Made by a program: the position numbers and the translations under genes
Part shown: in pieces, positions 1 through 7,940 of the stretch
Layout of the letters: each line of letters begins with the position of its first letter
How positions within the stretch are numbered: the stretch's first letter is position 1
The notes under the pieces: generated by a model
Databases searched by the model: none
What the model saw: only the letters and a program-made list of their open reading frames with translations
What the model was told of the DNA's origin: nothing
Assembly (NCBI RefSeq): GCF_002355155.1
Contig: NZ_AP017369.1
Location: forward strand, 1,240,001-1,304,000
Direction of reading: 5' to 3'
Source of the DNA: Corynebacterium suranareeae
GTDB lineage: Bacteria > Actinomycetota > Actinomycetes > Mycobacteriales > Mycobacteriaceae
Length of the DNA stretch: 64,000 nt

Positions 1-47
1 ACTAATGCGTTGTTCCATATTTTTACTTTAAGGCAGCCTGAAGGGAA

Positions 48-71
48 GCGTCGAAAAGCGCTTTTCGACGC
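48..71. repeat. Perfect 24-bp palindrome made of two inverted dodecamers
   Basis: GCGTCGAAAAGC at 48-59 is followed directly by its exact reverse complement at 60-71. It lies in non-coding DNA upstream of the first Nudix gene. It can form a loop-poor hairpin or a cruciform, but no T-run follows, so it is not a classical terminator. The same dodecamer recurs across the window (701, 1229, 7889, 17585, 23925, 29250, 39418, 40224). Confidence 0.85.
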
Positions 72-139
72 CCAACCCCGCCATCTTCGCTCAGCGCCCA
101 GCACGCTCGGGCGGCAGACAGGTTAGTCTCGGCGCAGCA

Positions 140-622
140 ATGTGCTCTCGACTTAAAATGATTCACATGGATCGAACATTGCGCGGACCTGAGCGCCGGG
201 TTGTTGAAAAAGCACTCGGCTATGTCATACAAAACCACCAACTGCTAGTGTTCACGCATGATGACACCCCAATTACGGTTACAGGCGTTCAGGTTCCAGG
301 AGGAACAATAGAGCCAACTGAATCACCTGAAGATGCTGTTGTCCGTGAAGTTTTTGAAGAAACTGGTGTCGCGGTTCGAATCGTAAACTCTTTGGGCACT
401 GCGTTTTATGATGCTTGGCCGACAAAACCTGAACTTCATAAACGGCACTTCTTTCAATTGGCACCACTGCAACAGGTAGAGATGGACTCTTGGAGTGCAG
501 GCGAAATGGATTGCTCAGATGGAGGCGCTCCGCAACGTTGGACTTGCTATTGGATGCCGATTGAGCACGCACATGTATTATGCGCAGGAATGGGTGCGAA
601 ACTGGGAGAACTCGAGCTTTAA
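140..622 (+). CDS. Nudix hydrolase
   Basis: A 160-residue protein with a complete Nudix box at residues 55-77: Gly55, Glu61, then R-E-V-x-E-E-x-G at 69-76. This is the Mg-binding, diphosphate-cleaving helix of the family, so hydrolysis of a nucleoside diphosphate linked to another moiety is expected. The substrate cannot be read from sequence. No ribosome-binding site precedes ATG 140, and ATG 158 and ATG 167 are possible alternative starts. It stands alone, with non-coding DNA on both sides. Confidence 0.8.
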   Translation: MCSRLKMIHMDRTLRGPERRVVEKALGYVIQNHQLLVFTHDDTPITVTGVQVPGGTIEPTESPEDAVVREVFEETGVAVRIVNSLGTAFYDAWPTKPELHKRHFFQLAPLQQVEMDSWSAGEMDCSDGGAPQRWTCYWMPIEHAHVLCAGMGAKLGELEL

Positions 623-700
623 ACTAGAGACCCCATGCAGAAATAGTGACAAAGAATCACTAGGTAGCCTGTACTCGTTTAGTGAAAGGTGAGGAGGGAG

Positions 701-712
701 GCGTCGAAAAGC
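701..712 (+). repeat. Dodecamer GCGTCGAAAAGC, single intergenic copy
   Basis: Exact copy in the 199-bp gap between the Nudix gene and the SUKH-like gene. The rest of the gap shows no gene. Confidence 0.8.
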
Positions 713-821
713 AATTAATTACCGCATGCCCAAGCCTGCCGACTAAGCCATACCCCTGCGAGGCAAGCTTTTCTTTTACGAGATGGAGGCTAGTTTGTAT
801 TGCGTGACTGGCAAAGTGGAT

Positions 822-1190
822 TTACGCATCCTCGAGCTCAGTTTTGATGAAGGGTTCGTCTTCGTGCGACCAAATGTAGAAGGCATCATCATCGGGAAGC
901 AGAATTATTAAGTCGCCCGTTCCGTCATTTGCAATTGCGATCGCATTTTCGGGGAAATTGTCCCATTCACGTGCAGGTTCGGTCTCGCGGATGATGTCGT
1001 TGGCGGTTCGGACAAGCCTTTTTCGATCGCTGTCATCACGAACTGGATGGAGAATCCAGTCGTTGTTTTCATTGTCGATGACTTCGCCACCATTGTTTTG
1101 AAGTAGTCGTTCGCGCAAAGTGTCGGGGAGACGCCTGCCAAAGGTTTCCTCAGCTGCCAGGATTTTGTCTTCTGTCACGGGGAAAGCCAT
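822..1190 (-). CDS. SMI1/KNR4 (SUKH) family protein
   Basis: A 122-residue acidic protein with the SUKH pattern: an N-terminal LP-x-x-L helix segment, an N-G-G turn, then F-P-x-N-x-I-x-I-A-N-D-G-T-G-D and a closing W-S-H-E. In bacteria this fold is often an immunity protein against contact-dependent or polymorphic toxins, but it also occurs in other roles. No toxin gene is next to it here, so an immunity role is only a possibility. It is monocistronic, with dodecamer copies on both sides (701 and 1229). Confidence 0.65.
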   Translation of the reverse strand: MAFPVTEDKILAAEETFGRRLPDTLRERLLQNNGGEVIDNENNDWILHPVRDDSDRKRLVRTANDIIRETEPAREWDNFPENAIAIANDGTGDLIILLPDDDAFYIWSHEDEPFIKTELEDA

Positions 1191-1228
1191 GCCATCATAA
1201 TACGCGCCAAAAGCGTTAAAAGATGTTT

Positions 1229-1240
1229 GCTTTTCGACGC
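1229..1240 (-). repeat. Dodecamer GCGTCGAAAAGC, minus-strand copy
   Basis: Exact reverse complement of the dodecamer, between the divergent SUKH-like gene and the 2H phosphoesterase gene. Confidence 0.8.
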
Positions 1241-1310
1241 CACAACCCTTCGGTTCCTTACAATACGAAGGGGGTTAGCAAAATTTTAAGGACAAGGAAG
1301 TGATTTAAAG

Positions 1311-1811
1311 GTGGCGTCGCCGGAGAATATTCTCTTGTACCTTCCCGAAAAGGAAGAACAACAGGTCAGGGAAGTTTTTGCTGCATTGGAAGAACGAGGA
1401 TTTCCTGTCCAGAATCAAAAGCCACACATCACGATTACTTTTTCTCCGTCGATGCCTAGCGATGTTGTGGAGCGGGCGTCGGAGTTGCTTCCACCTGTGA
1501 TGCCAGCAAGATTTACTCGTGTTGGAACAGTGGTGTTTGGTACAAAGCGGAAACAAACCGTGGCGTGGCTGCTGGAAACTTCTGAAGAATTAGAGGAAGC
1601 AGCAAGAAAAATTAGTGCGCTTAACCCTGATGGTCGTGGGCAGCGGTGGGTTCCGCACCTGACAATGGGGTTGCGGCTACCGCGAGAAATTGTCCCTGAT
1701 TACATCAGAGCATTAGATGAGGTAACCTCGCCGCACTTCAAAGAGATCACAGCAACGACGGCTGCGTATTGGCGACCTAAGATTCAACACCTCACCGTTT
1801 TTAAGGCTTAG
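1311..1811 (+). CDS. 2'-5' RNA ligase / 2H phosphoesterase family protein
   Basis: A 166-residue protein with two H-x-T motifs, His39-Ile-Thr41 and His116-Leu-Thr118. These form the twin catalytic site of LigT-like 2H phosphoesterases, which act on 2',3'-cyclic or 2',5'-linked nucleotides. The start is GTG 1311, preceded by purine-rich DNA (AAGGACAAGGAAG). The physiological substrate is not known from sequence. Confidence 0.75.
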   Translation: MASPENILLYLPEKEEQQVREVFAALEERGFPVQNQKPHITITFSPSMPSDVVERASELLPPVMPARFTRVGTVVFGTKRKQTVAWLLETSEELEEAARKISALNPDGRGQRWVPHLTMGLRLPREIVPDYIRALDEVTSPHFKEITATTAAYWRPKIQHLTVFKA

Positions 1812-1898
1812 AAAAATAGCAGTGTTGGGATGTGAATATCCATTTATGCTGCTGTAGTCGGCTCTGTGGACGCATGGTGGCAACCTCAAGGAGCAATC

Positions 1899-2404
1899 AT
1901 GAACGCAGAAAATCACCACAATATTGACGCGGGTAAGGTTTCGCTGGCGCAAGCTTTCACCGTTGAACATCATGAAATTGATGCGGGTATTGAACAATTT
2001 CTTGCAGATACCGACCCAGACCCGGTGAATAGCGCCAACCACTACTTGGTGTGATGGAGGCGCTTCGTCGACATATTTACTTGGAAGAAGAAATTGTGTT
2101 CCCGCATCTTCAACGAGGCACGTTAATGATGCCGTTGATGGTGATGCGTGAAGAACATGGGCAGTTGTGGCAGCGCATCGATGCCCATGCTGAAAGTGTG
2201 CAGAACCAGTCCGGTGAACCCAACAAAGTGGAAGAAATCTGCCCAGAGATTCTTGCACTGCTTGATCGACATAATCAGAAGGAAGAGCCCATCATCTATC
2301 CACACATGGATGCGGATCTTTCTTCAGATGATCAGGAAAAGATCCGAGATTTACTAGCAGGCGGTGCGATGCCTTCGGACTGGGTATGTGAAGCGATGCG
2401 CTGA
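1899..2404 (+). pseudogene. Hemerythrin HHE-domain protein, split by a frameshift
   Basis: Reading begins at ATG 1899, six bases after AAGGAG, and runs 51 codons to TGA 2052-2054. That part carries the first HHE helix (F-T-V-E-H-H-E-I-D). The other ligand helices (R-R-H-I-Y-L-E-E-E, R-E-E-H-G, D-R-H-N-Q-K-E-E-P-I-I-Y-P-H-M-D) continue in another frame from 2051 to 2404. Together the two parts make one normal HHE domain that would bind a di-iron centre. The junction reads GTGTGATGG, so either a frameshift has broken the gene or the two halves are made separately by stop-start coupling. Confidence 0.7.
2051..2404 (+). CDS. C-terminal part of the split hemerythrin domain
   Basis: An open frame of 117 codons beginning GTG-ATG, overlapping the stop of the upstream fragment. 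It keeps three of the four ligand-bearing helices but lacks the first one. It could be translated by coupling from the upstream fragment, though a three-helix product is unlikely to hold a full di-iron site. Confidence 0.5.
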   Translation: MMEALRRHIYLEEEIVFPHLQRGTLMMPLMVMREEHGQLWQRIDAHAESVQNQSGEPNKVEEICPEILALLDRHNQKEEPIIYPHMDADLSSDDQEKIRDLLAGGAMPSDWVCEAMR

Positions 2405-2414
2405 AACCTAAAGG

Positions 2415-3686
2415 CTAATTCGCGATTGATTCTGCAACTGGCTCGGTGGATTCAACAACAGTTGAATTCTCGCTGCTGCGTCCAAACATGAGTCCGCCCA
2501 GGGCAATAATTGCTGCTGCGAGCATGGTCAAAGCTAACGGAACGGTGGTGTCTTCACCTGCGATACCAACCAAACCTGCGACAATTCCGGCAAGAAGAAA
2601 TTGAACAAGGCCCAAAATTGCTGAACCGCTGCCCGTCGCTGTTTGAGGAACCGCAGAAAGTGCAAGAGCAGTAGCATTGCCGAGGACAAGTCCCAAAGGT
2701 GCAATAGCGCAGAACAGTGGAACTATTAACCACACAGCTGGCGCGTTGCTAAAGGTGAGGACTGTGATCACGACAATTGCAGTTAAGCTGATCGAAAGCC
2801 CGATGAGGGTCAGCGCAAAGGACGTGACGCGGCCGGCCATGCGCGCAGAAATGCCGGTCAGAACCACCATGCCGATGGCGTTGATAGCAAATGCAATGCC
2901 GTATCCGACGGTTCCCAAGCCGATGATGTTTTGGTAAACAAATGGGGAGGCGGAAATATAAGACATCATGGTGGCCATGGCGAATGCAAAAGCCACAACG
3001 TTGCCGATGTAGCCACGTGAGGCCAGAGCCTTAATCGGATTAGAGGTTGATGTCTGCGCGGATTGGGCACGCTCTGTCTTGGGCAGTGTTTCTCGGATGA
3101 ACAAAAGAGTAGAAACCACGCTGATAACGCCAATGCATGCGACAATTCCAAGCAGGCCGCGCCAGCCAATGATATCTGCAAGGAAACTGCCTGTTAGAGG
3201 TGCAACCACAGGTGCGATGCCGCCGATGAGCATCATGATGCTCAGTGCTTTGGCAGCGGCTGCGCCCTTTTCTTTATCGAGAACCATGGCGCGACCAATG
3301 ACCATGCCGGCTGCGCCACCCAAACCTTGAGCCAATCGTGCAGCGACGAGGATCTCGATATTTCTGGAGAAGACAGCAACGATGCTCGCTGCTAGGAAGA
3401 GCACCAGTCCAAAGTGCAGGGGAATCAAGCGGCCGATGCGGTCGGACAGTGGGCCGAAAACAACTTGACCAACGCCGGCACCGACGAGAAACGCAGTGAG
3501 CGAAAGCTGGACGCCAGTTGCCGTGGTGTTGAGCTCTTCGGTCATTGCAGGGAATGCTGGGAGATAAAGGTCAATACTGATAGGAGCCACGGCAGCAAGG
3601 ATCGCCAGGGCAAAAAGTGCTGACAATCCAAGTGTGTTTGCGTTTCGTGCAGTTTTTTCTCGCACTATAGGTTTGTTATCGGTCAA
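2415..3686 (-). CDS. MFS drug-resistance transporter, Bcr/CflA type
   Basis: A 423-residue integral membrane protein with about 12 hydrophobic segments. It has the Bcr/CflA signature in helix 1 (P-I-S-I-D-L-Y-L-P-A-F-P) and MFS motif A between helices 2 and 3 (F-G-P-L-S-D-R-I-G-R). This family exports drugs and small metabolites by proton antiport. It is transcribed away from a MarR gene across an 89-bp gap holding an inverted repeat, so MarR control is likely. The substrate is unknown. Confidence 0.85.
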   Translation of the reverse strand: MTDNKPIVREKTARNANTLGLSALFALAILAAVAPISIDLYLPAFPAMTEELNTTATGVQLSLTAFLVGAGVGQVVFGPLSDRIGRLIPLHFGLVLFLAASIVAVFSRNIEILVAARLAQGLGGAAGMVIGRAMVLDKEKGAAAAKALSIMMLIGGIAPVVAPLTGSFLADIIGWRGLLGIVACIGVISVVSTLLFIRETLPKTERAQSAQTSTSNPIKALASRGYIGNVVAFAFAMATMMSYISASPFVYQNIIGLGTVGYGIAFAINAIGMVVLTGISARMAGRVTSFALTLIGLSISLTAIVVITVLTFSNAPAVWLIVPLFCAIAPLGLVLGNATALALSAVPQTATGSGSAILGLVQFLLAGIVAGLVGIAGEDTTVPLALTMLAAAIIALGGLMFGRSSENSTVVESTEPVAESIAN

Positions 3687-3717
3687 TGGAATCCACCAGT
3701 CTAGCTATGAAATCATA

Positions 3718-3739
3718 AGTATATTTTTGGAACTATACT
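3718..3739. promoter_or_regulatory. Candidate MarR operator in the divergent gap
   Basis: An inverted repeat AGTATA-N10-TATACT lies midway between the start of the exporter and the start of the MarR gene. The size and AT-rich arms fit a MarR-family site able to control both genes. No footprint is known to me. Confidence 0.45.
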
Positions 3740-3775
3740 CACCACTGATAGATATGTGAAGCGAGGAATTAAGAC

Positions 3776-4222
3776 ATGACGGAAAACCCTGGCCAGGACG
3801 ATAGCCCACTGATCGTAGCTATTGATGCCGCACTGCATTTCACACGGAAACTCGGTGGTTTTGAATTTGCGGATTCACAAATTGAGCCACTGAGTCGAAT
3901 CGAACGCCTTGTTGTAGAGTACGTTCGTCGATTTCCAGGGGCATCCCCGTCAGAACTAGGACGAGAATTAACACTCAAAGGCTCAAACACGAGCGCTGTC
4001 ATTAGTGGGCTTGTGAAAAAGAACCAGCTGCGCCGCGAATCCGATCCCAATGACGGTCGCGGCACACTCCTTTTCCTCACCGAAGCAGGGGAAGACGCCG
4101 TCCAACGAGTGCATCGTGAATGGGAGGCTGTATTCAGTGGGATTCAGGTCAGCGACGATCAACTAAAGCAAGCAGCAGCCACTTTTGAATTGCTGTTTGA
4201 AGCGCTTAACCCCGAAAACTAG
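3776..4222 (+). CDS. MarR family transcriptional regulator
   Basis: A 148-residue protein with a central winged helix-turn-helix: L-S-R-I-E-R-L-V, then P-S-E-L-G-R-E-L, then a wing containing D-P-N-D-G-R-G-T, the usual MarR D-x-R-x-x-x-hydrophobic turn. The start is ATG 3776, with GAGG about ten bases upstream. It is divergent from the Bcr/CflA exporter, the common layout for a ligand-released repressor of an efflux gene. Confidence 0.85.
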   Translation: MTENPGQDDSPLIVAIDAALHFTRKLGGFEFADSQIEPLSRIERLVVEYVRRFPGASPSELGRELTLKGSNTSAVISGLVKKNQLRRESDPNDGRGTLLFLTEAGEDAVQRVHREWEAVFSGIQVSDDQLKQAAATFELLFEALNPEN

Positions 4223-4235
4223 CTCAAAGCGACTT

Positions 4236-5009
4236 TCACTGAGAGGGCTTGGAGTCCTTTGAAAAGCGCTTCGCCTTCGATTCCTCTGACGACAGCTTGT
4301 TGCGCAGCGCGGCCCAGCGCGTCTGGCGGTCACCACCGATAACGTGGTCGCGCCCATCGAAAAGCGCCTCAACCCCGAGCTTTGCGACGAGTTCCGGATC
4401 GTTCTTCCATGAATTGTCGCCAAATTTGGTTTGTTGCATGCCAGCGCGATCGTGAAATTCGGTGGCTGTCGCGCCGGGTAGGAGAGCGGTGACGGAGACG
4501 CCATGTTCCCGCATTTCTTCGCGGAGGCCTTGGGCGAAGCTGTACATGAATGATCTGGTTGGGCCATAGATTGATTCGTAAGGCGTGGGAGTCGTCGCGG
4601 ATAGGGACGTGGTGATCAGAATTCGTCCTGAACGGCGGTTCGCCATGTGCCGGGTGATGTGTTTGGCAAGGATGATTTGAGAAACGACGTTTAATTCCAA
4701 AAGGTTGAGCTCATCATCGATATCCGTGTCAATGAATGCGCCGCCTAAGCTGGCGCCCGCATTAAGGGCCGCGACAGCAAGTGGTCGATCGAGTTCTTCG
4801 ATCCTGCTCCACAGATCATTGACCTGGTTACGGTTGGTGAGGTCAGTGCGAAGTGGAATAACTTGCACTCCAGAAATTCGTTTGGGTAGTTCAAGGATTC
4901 TATCACTGACACCAACTCCGATGATGTCGTATCCACGTTGTGCGAGCTGTTGCGCGATGTGGAAGCCAATTCCCGATGAAGCGCCGGTGACAAGTGCGAG
5001 TTGATTCAT
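4236..5009 (-). CDS. SDR family oxidoreductase with Arg in place of catalytic Lys
   Basis: A 257-residue short-chain dehydrogenase: T-G-A-S-S-G-I-G near the N-terminus binds the dinucleotide, N-A-G-A follows, and Y-G-P-T-R stands where the family normally has Y-x-x-x-K. The codon is AGA, so the Lys-to-Arg change is real in this sequence. Activity may be altered. The start overlaps the stop of the upstream regulator as TAATG, so the two genes are translationally coupled. Confidence 0.85.
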   Translation of the reverse strand: MNQLALVTGASSGIGFHIAQQLAQRGYDIIGVGVSDRILELPKRISGVQVIPLRTDLTNRNQVNDLWSRIEELDRPLAVAALNAGASLGGAFIDTDIDDELNLLELNVVSQIILAKHITRHMANRRSGRILITTSLSATTPTPYESIYGPTRSFMYSFAQGLREEMREHGVSVTALLPGATATEFHDRAGMQQTKFGDNSWKNDPELVAKLGVEALFDGRDHVIGGDRQTRWAALRNKLSSEESKAKRFSKDSKPSQ

Positions 5010-5935
5010 TAATTGATCCTTTCTGGGGAATCTTCCTGCGTGGACTCGGATGGTTTCGGTATTTCTTTAGATGGGTCTCTCGTGTCCGTCTCCTCAGTGG
5101 CACGCCAAGCGCCCAGGAGTTTCAACGCCTGCTGAGAGGCCGTATCAGCGGCGGAATAAATGAACAATGTTTGGGTGTCATCGTCTGGAACTGTGAACGC
5201 CTCCCAATTAATGGTCACTGGACCGACCACCGGATGCGCGAAGCGTTTAGTTCCAGAAGTCCGACCCTGCGGATGTGGCTGCGCCCACCACGCGGTGAAT
5301 TCCTTACTGGCCGCGGCAAGTTCACCAACCAGCGAGGCGATCGCAGGATCCTTCGGCCGAGCACTCGCTTCCAATTGCAGGACACCGACCATTTCGGAAG
5401 CTATGGTTTCCCAATCTAGATAGAGATCCCGAGCTTTCGGCTCAGTGATGATCCACCGCAGCAAATTGCGATCGTTTGATTCTCTAGCAGGGAAGTCCTC
5501 CAACAGCGCCCAAGCAAGTTCGTTTCCTGCCAGCACTTCCATGCGTGGACCCAGCAAAAACGCTGCTTGGTTATCAAAACCGGCAATCATTTTGCGGATG
5601 CCGGGTCGGACAGCTACATTTTCAACTTCGAGGCTGTGGCTTGGACCGGATCGTAGGCTTGGCCTCGCCAAGTTGAAAAGATACTGTTTCTCAGCATCAT
5701 CAAGTCGAAGCGTGCGAGCAATGGCAGCGAGCACAGATTCAGAGGGAGTGACCCGCCGGCCTTGCTCCAGGCGTATATACCAATCGACGCTGACACCTGA
5801 AAGTACCGCGACTTCCTCACGCCGGAGTCCCGGAACGCGCCGCGGCCCTGCGTCATTTAATCCCGCGTCTTCAGGTCGAATGGCCGCACGTTTCGCAGTG
5901 AGGAATTCGCTTAAAGTCTCTTTCTTTCGAGGCAT
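5009..5935 (-). CDS. XRE-type regulator with MmyB-like ligand-binding domain
   Basis: A 308-residue protein. Residues of roughly 10-85 form an XRE helix-turn-helix (R-V-P-G-L-R-R-E-E-V-A-V-L-S-G-V-S, then W-Y-I-R-L-E-Q-G-R). The remaining 200 residues match the MmyB-like sensor domain of actinobacterial regulators (D-N-Q-A-A-F-L-L-G-P, W-W-A-x-H-P/Q-P segment). It ends TAATG into the SDR gene, so it probably controls its own operon. The ligand is unknown. Confidence 0.85.
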   Translation of the reverse strand: MPRKKETLSEFLTAKRAAIRPEDAGLNDAGPRRVPGLRREEVAVLSGVSVDWYIRLEQGRRVTPSESVLAAIARTLRLDDAEKQYLFNLARPSLRSGPSHSLEVENVAVRPGIRKMIAGFDNQAAFLLGPRMEVLAGNELAWALLEDFPARESNDRNLLRWIITEPKARDLYLDWETIASEMVGVLQLEASARPKDPAIASLVGELAAASKEFTAWWAQPHPQGRTSGTKRFAHPVVGPVTINWEAFTVPDDDTQTLFIYSAADTASQQALKLLGAWRATEETDTRDPSKEIPKPSESTQEDSPERIN

Positions 5936-6319
5936 GATTCTGATTATCCCAGGTAGTTTTTCGACATGGGAGGGACAACTTGTCCTAGGTTAATCGTCAC
6001 GATCTGGAGTGAAAAAGGTTGAGTTCTCCTTGGATGTTCTTTCGGTGAGTTAGAAGCGTGCACATCGCGCAATATTTCTTCAATTTGTGCAGGTCAAAGC
6101 TATTTTGTGCGCTGCCCTTTTCTGCTGAGTCCCTTGATCCGTTGAGTCAATTTGTTGCGGACGCACTGATTCTAAAGGGGGATAATTTATTCCTAGGATA
6201 AAACCGTCCCTTGTCCGCTCAGTTCCAACCCAGGAACATGGAGTCGTATCTGAAAAACGACGGCAATGCACCTAGGAACTTAGGAACGGCCGCACAGACC
6301 CGACTTGACGGAGATGACG
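5936..6319. other. Divergent regulatory gap between XRE regulator and cupin gene
   Basis: This 384-bp stretch has no gene I can support. It holds a -10-like GATAAT at 6181-6186 followed by TCCTAGGA at 6191-6198. Related CCTAGG cores lie near 5984 and 6270. CCTAGG is also frequent inside genes of this window, so these may not be operators. The cupin start has GGAG at 6310-6313. Confidence 0.4.
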
Positions 6320-6733
6320 ATGACAAACACTGAATTTGAGCAAATTTTTCCAACTGGGGACCCCAACGAGGCTTATGCCGAGTTTTTCATCGGTCAGAGC
6401 TATCTAGCTCCTTTGACCGGGGGAAATGTACCAGTTAACAACGTGACATTCGAGCCAGGTTGCCGAAACAACTGGCACATCCACCACGGTGAAGACGGTG
6501 CAGGTGAACAGGTTTTGCTGTGCACCGCAGGTTCAGGTTGGTACCAGGCAGAAGGCGAAGAACCCATCAGCATGGTTCCAGGCACTGTCATTAGGATTCC
6601 TGCAGGTAAGAAGCACTGGCACGGCGCAAAAGCAGATTCTTGGTTCTCCCACGTTGCATTCATGACTCCTGGTGAAGGTGTGAGCAACGAATGGCTCGAG
6701 CCAGTTTCAGACGAAATCTACAACACACTTTAA
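6320..6733 (+). CDS. Cupin-domain protein
   Basis: A protein of 137 residues from ATG 6320, six bases after GGAG. A TTG at 6305 and an ATG at 6314 are upstream in-frame alternatives. It has a single cupin barrel: motif 1 is N-N-W-H-I-H-H-G-E-D-G-A-G-E-Q with metal-ligand His and Glu, and motif 2 is P-A-G-K-K-H-W-H-G. Relatives lie next to aldo-keto reductases and carboxymuconolactone decarboxylase-like genes, as here. It is first in a three-gene run (cupin, AKR, damaged CMD). Confidence 0.8.
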   Translation: MTNTEFEQIFPTGDPNEAYAEFFIGQSYLAPLTGGNVPVNNVTFEPGCRNNWHIHHGEDGAGEQVLLCTAGSGWYQAEGEEPISMVPGTVIRIPAGKKHWHGAKADSWFSHVAFMTPGEGVSNEWLEPVSDEIYNTL

Positions 6734-6749
6734 GAAAGAAAAACATCAT

Positions 6750-7595
6750 ATGAGCGTTTTGAACGAAACCTACACACTGTCCAATGATATGGAAATCCCA
6801 AAGCTGGGACTTGGCACCTGGTTTATCGATGACAGTCAGGCTGCCCAGGCGGTACGCGCAGCTGTTGTTGCCGGTTACCGAAACATTGACACCGCCCAAG
6901 CATATGGAAACGAGCTCGGCGTCGGCATTCACACCGCTGGAGTACCCCGCGAGGAACTCTTTATTTCCACAAAGCTAGCTGCAGAAATCAAAGATTACGA
7001 TGGAGCAGTCGCCGCAATTGATGAGTCCTTGGACAAGATGGGCTTGGATTACGTCGATCTGATGCTCATTCACTCCCCACAACCATGGAGTGATTTCCGC
7101 GGTGGTGATTATTCAGAAGGAAACCGCGAAGCGTGGCGTGCGCTGGAAGACGCCTACAAAGCAGGAAAGATTCGATCCATTGGCGTCTCGAACTTCTTGC
7201 AGGCAGACCTTGAGAACATCTTAGATTCCGCGACAGTTACTCCTCACGTTAACCAGCTTCTTGTGCACGTTGGAAACACCCCAAGCGAGCTGATCAGTTT
7301 CTGCGAATCCAAGGGCATTATGGTCGAAGCTTATTCACCCATCGCCCACGGGGAGATGCTGAAGAACCAGCAGGCGATTGCTGACAAGTACAACGTGAGC
7401 ATTCCACAGCTATGCATTCGATACACGATTCAGCTGGGAACCGTGTCTTTGCCTAAGACTGCCAACCCAGATCATATGAGCTCCAATGCTCAGATCGACT
7501 TTGAAATTTCCGACGAAGACATGGACGCACTTCGGAAAGTGACCGCCCGCGATTATGGCGAGCACAGTGGTTTCCCTGTGTATTCCGGCAAGTAG
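6750..7595 (+). CDS. Aldo/keto reductase
   Basis: A 281-residue AKR with the complete catalytic tetrad Asp47, Tyr52, Lys75 and His108, and the usual G-V-S-N-F segment. It reduces aldehydes or ketones with NADPH. Corynebacterial relatives are often called 2,5-diketo-D-gluconate reductases, but the substrate cannot be fixed. It begins 16 bp after the cupin gene (AAGAAAGAAA before ATG), so the two are one operon. Confidence 0.88.
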   Translation: MSVLNETYTLSNDMEIPKLGLGTWFIDDSQAAQAVRAAVVAGYRNIDTAQAYGNELGVGIHTAGVPREELFISTKLAAEIKDYDGAVAAIDESLDKMGLDYVDLMLIHSPQPWSDFRGGDYSEGNREAWRALEDAYKAGKIRSIGVSNFLQADLENILDSATVTPHVNQLLVHVGNTPSELISFCESKGIMVEAYSPIAHGEMLKNQQAIADKYNVSIPQLCIRYTIQLGTVSLPKTANPDHMSSNAQIDFEISDEDMDALRKVTARDYGEHSGFPVYSGK

Positions 7596-7608
7596 AAAGA
7601 TCTTTATC

Positions 7609-7861
7609 ATGGGACAAAAAGTAACCGCAGGTCGTGACATCCTAGGAGAGTTCGCACCTAAATTCGCCGAACTCAATGATGATGTCCTGTTTGGACAGGT
7701 GCGGTCGAGGGAATCAGAGCTTTCCCCACGAGACCGGAGCATCGTGACAGTGACAACCTTGATGGCTAGCGGCGTGCTGGATAGTTCTTTTGAAAGCCAC
7801 GTCCAGCGAGCCAAAGGCTTGGGCTGCGTTCCGCATCGCGAAGGACATTTACACCAAGTAA
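7609..7861 (+). pseudogene. Carboxymuconolactone decarboxylase-like gene with internal deletion
   Basis: The frame from ATG 7609 gives a normal N-terminal half (L-F-G-Q-V, S-P-R-D-R-S-I-V-T-V-T-T-L-M-A-S-G, F-E-S-H). From 7811 the family's C-terminal end appears in the +1 frame, P-K-A-W-A-A-F-R-I-A-K-D-I-Y-T-K, with TAA at 7859-7861. The middle helix with its conserved His is missing. About 70-80 bp have therefore been lost with a frameshift. The literal frame runs on to 7944 as unrelated sequence. The gene sits 13 bp after the AKR gene. Confidence 0.8.
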
Positions 7862-7888
7862 TAGCGAGGCAGAAAACACATAAAGGGG

Positions 7889-7914
7889 GCGTCGAAAAGC
7901 ATGCTTCTCGACGC
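7889..7914. repeat. Inverted dodecamer pair between convergent genes
   Basis: GCGTCGAAAAGC at 7889-7900 and GCTTCTCGACGC at 7903-7914 form a hairpin with one mismatch and a two-base loop. It lies between the damaged CMD gene and the oppositely oriented SDR gene, where a terminator is expected, but it has no T-run. Confidence 0.6.
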
Positions 7915-7940
7915 TCACCTAGAGCTGCAGGACCTAGGCG

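Noticed and set aside
495-692. Open frame of 65 codons at the end of the first Nudix gene
   Set aside because: It overlaps the Nudix gene out of frame and lacks a ribosome site or any family pattern.
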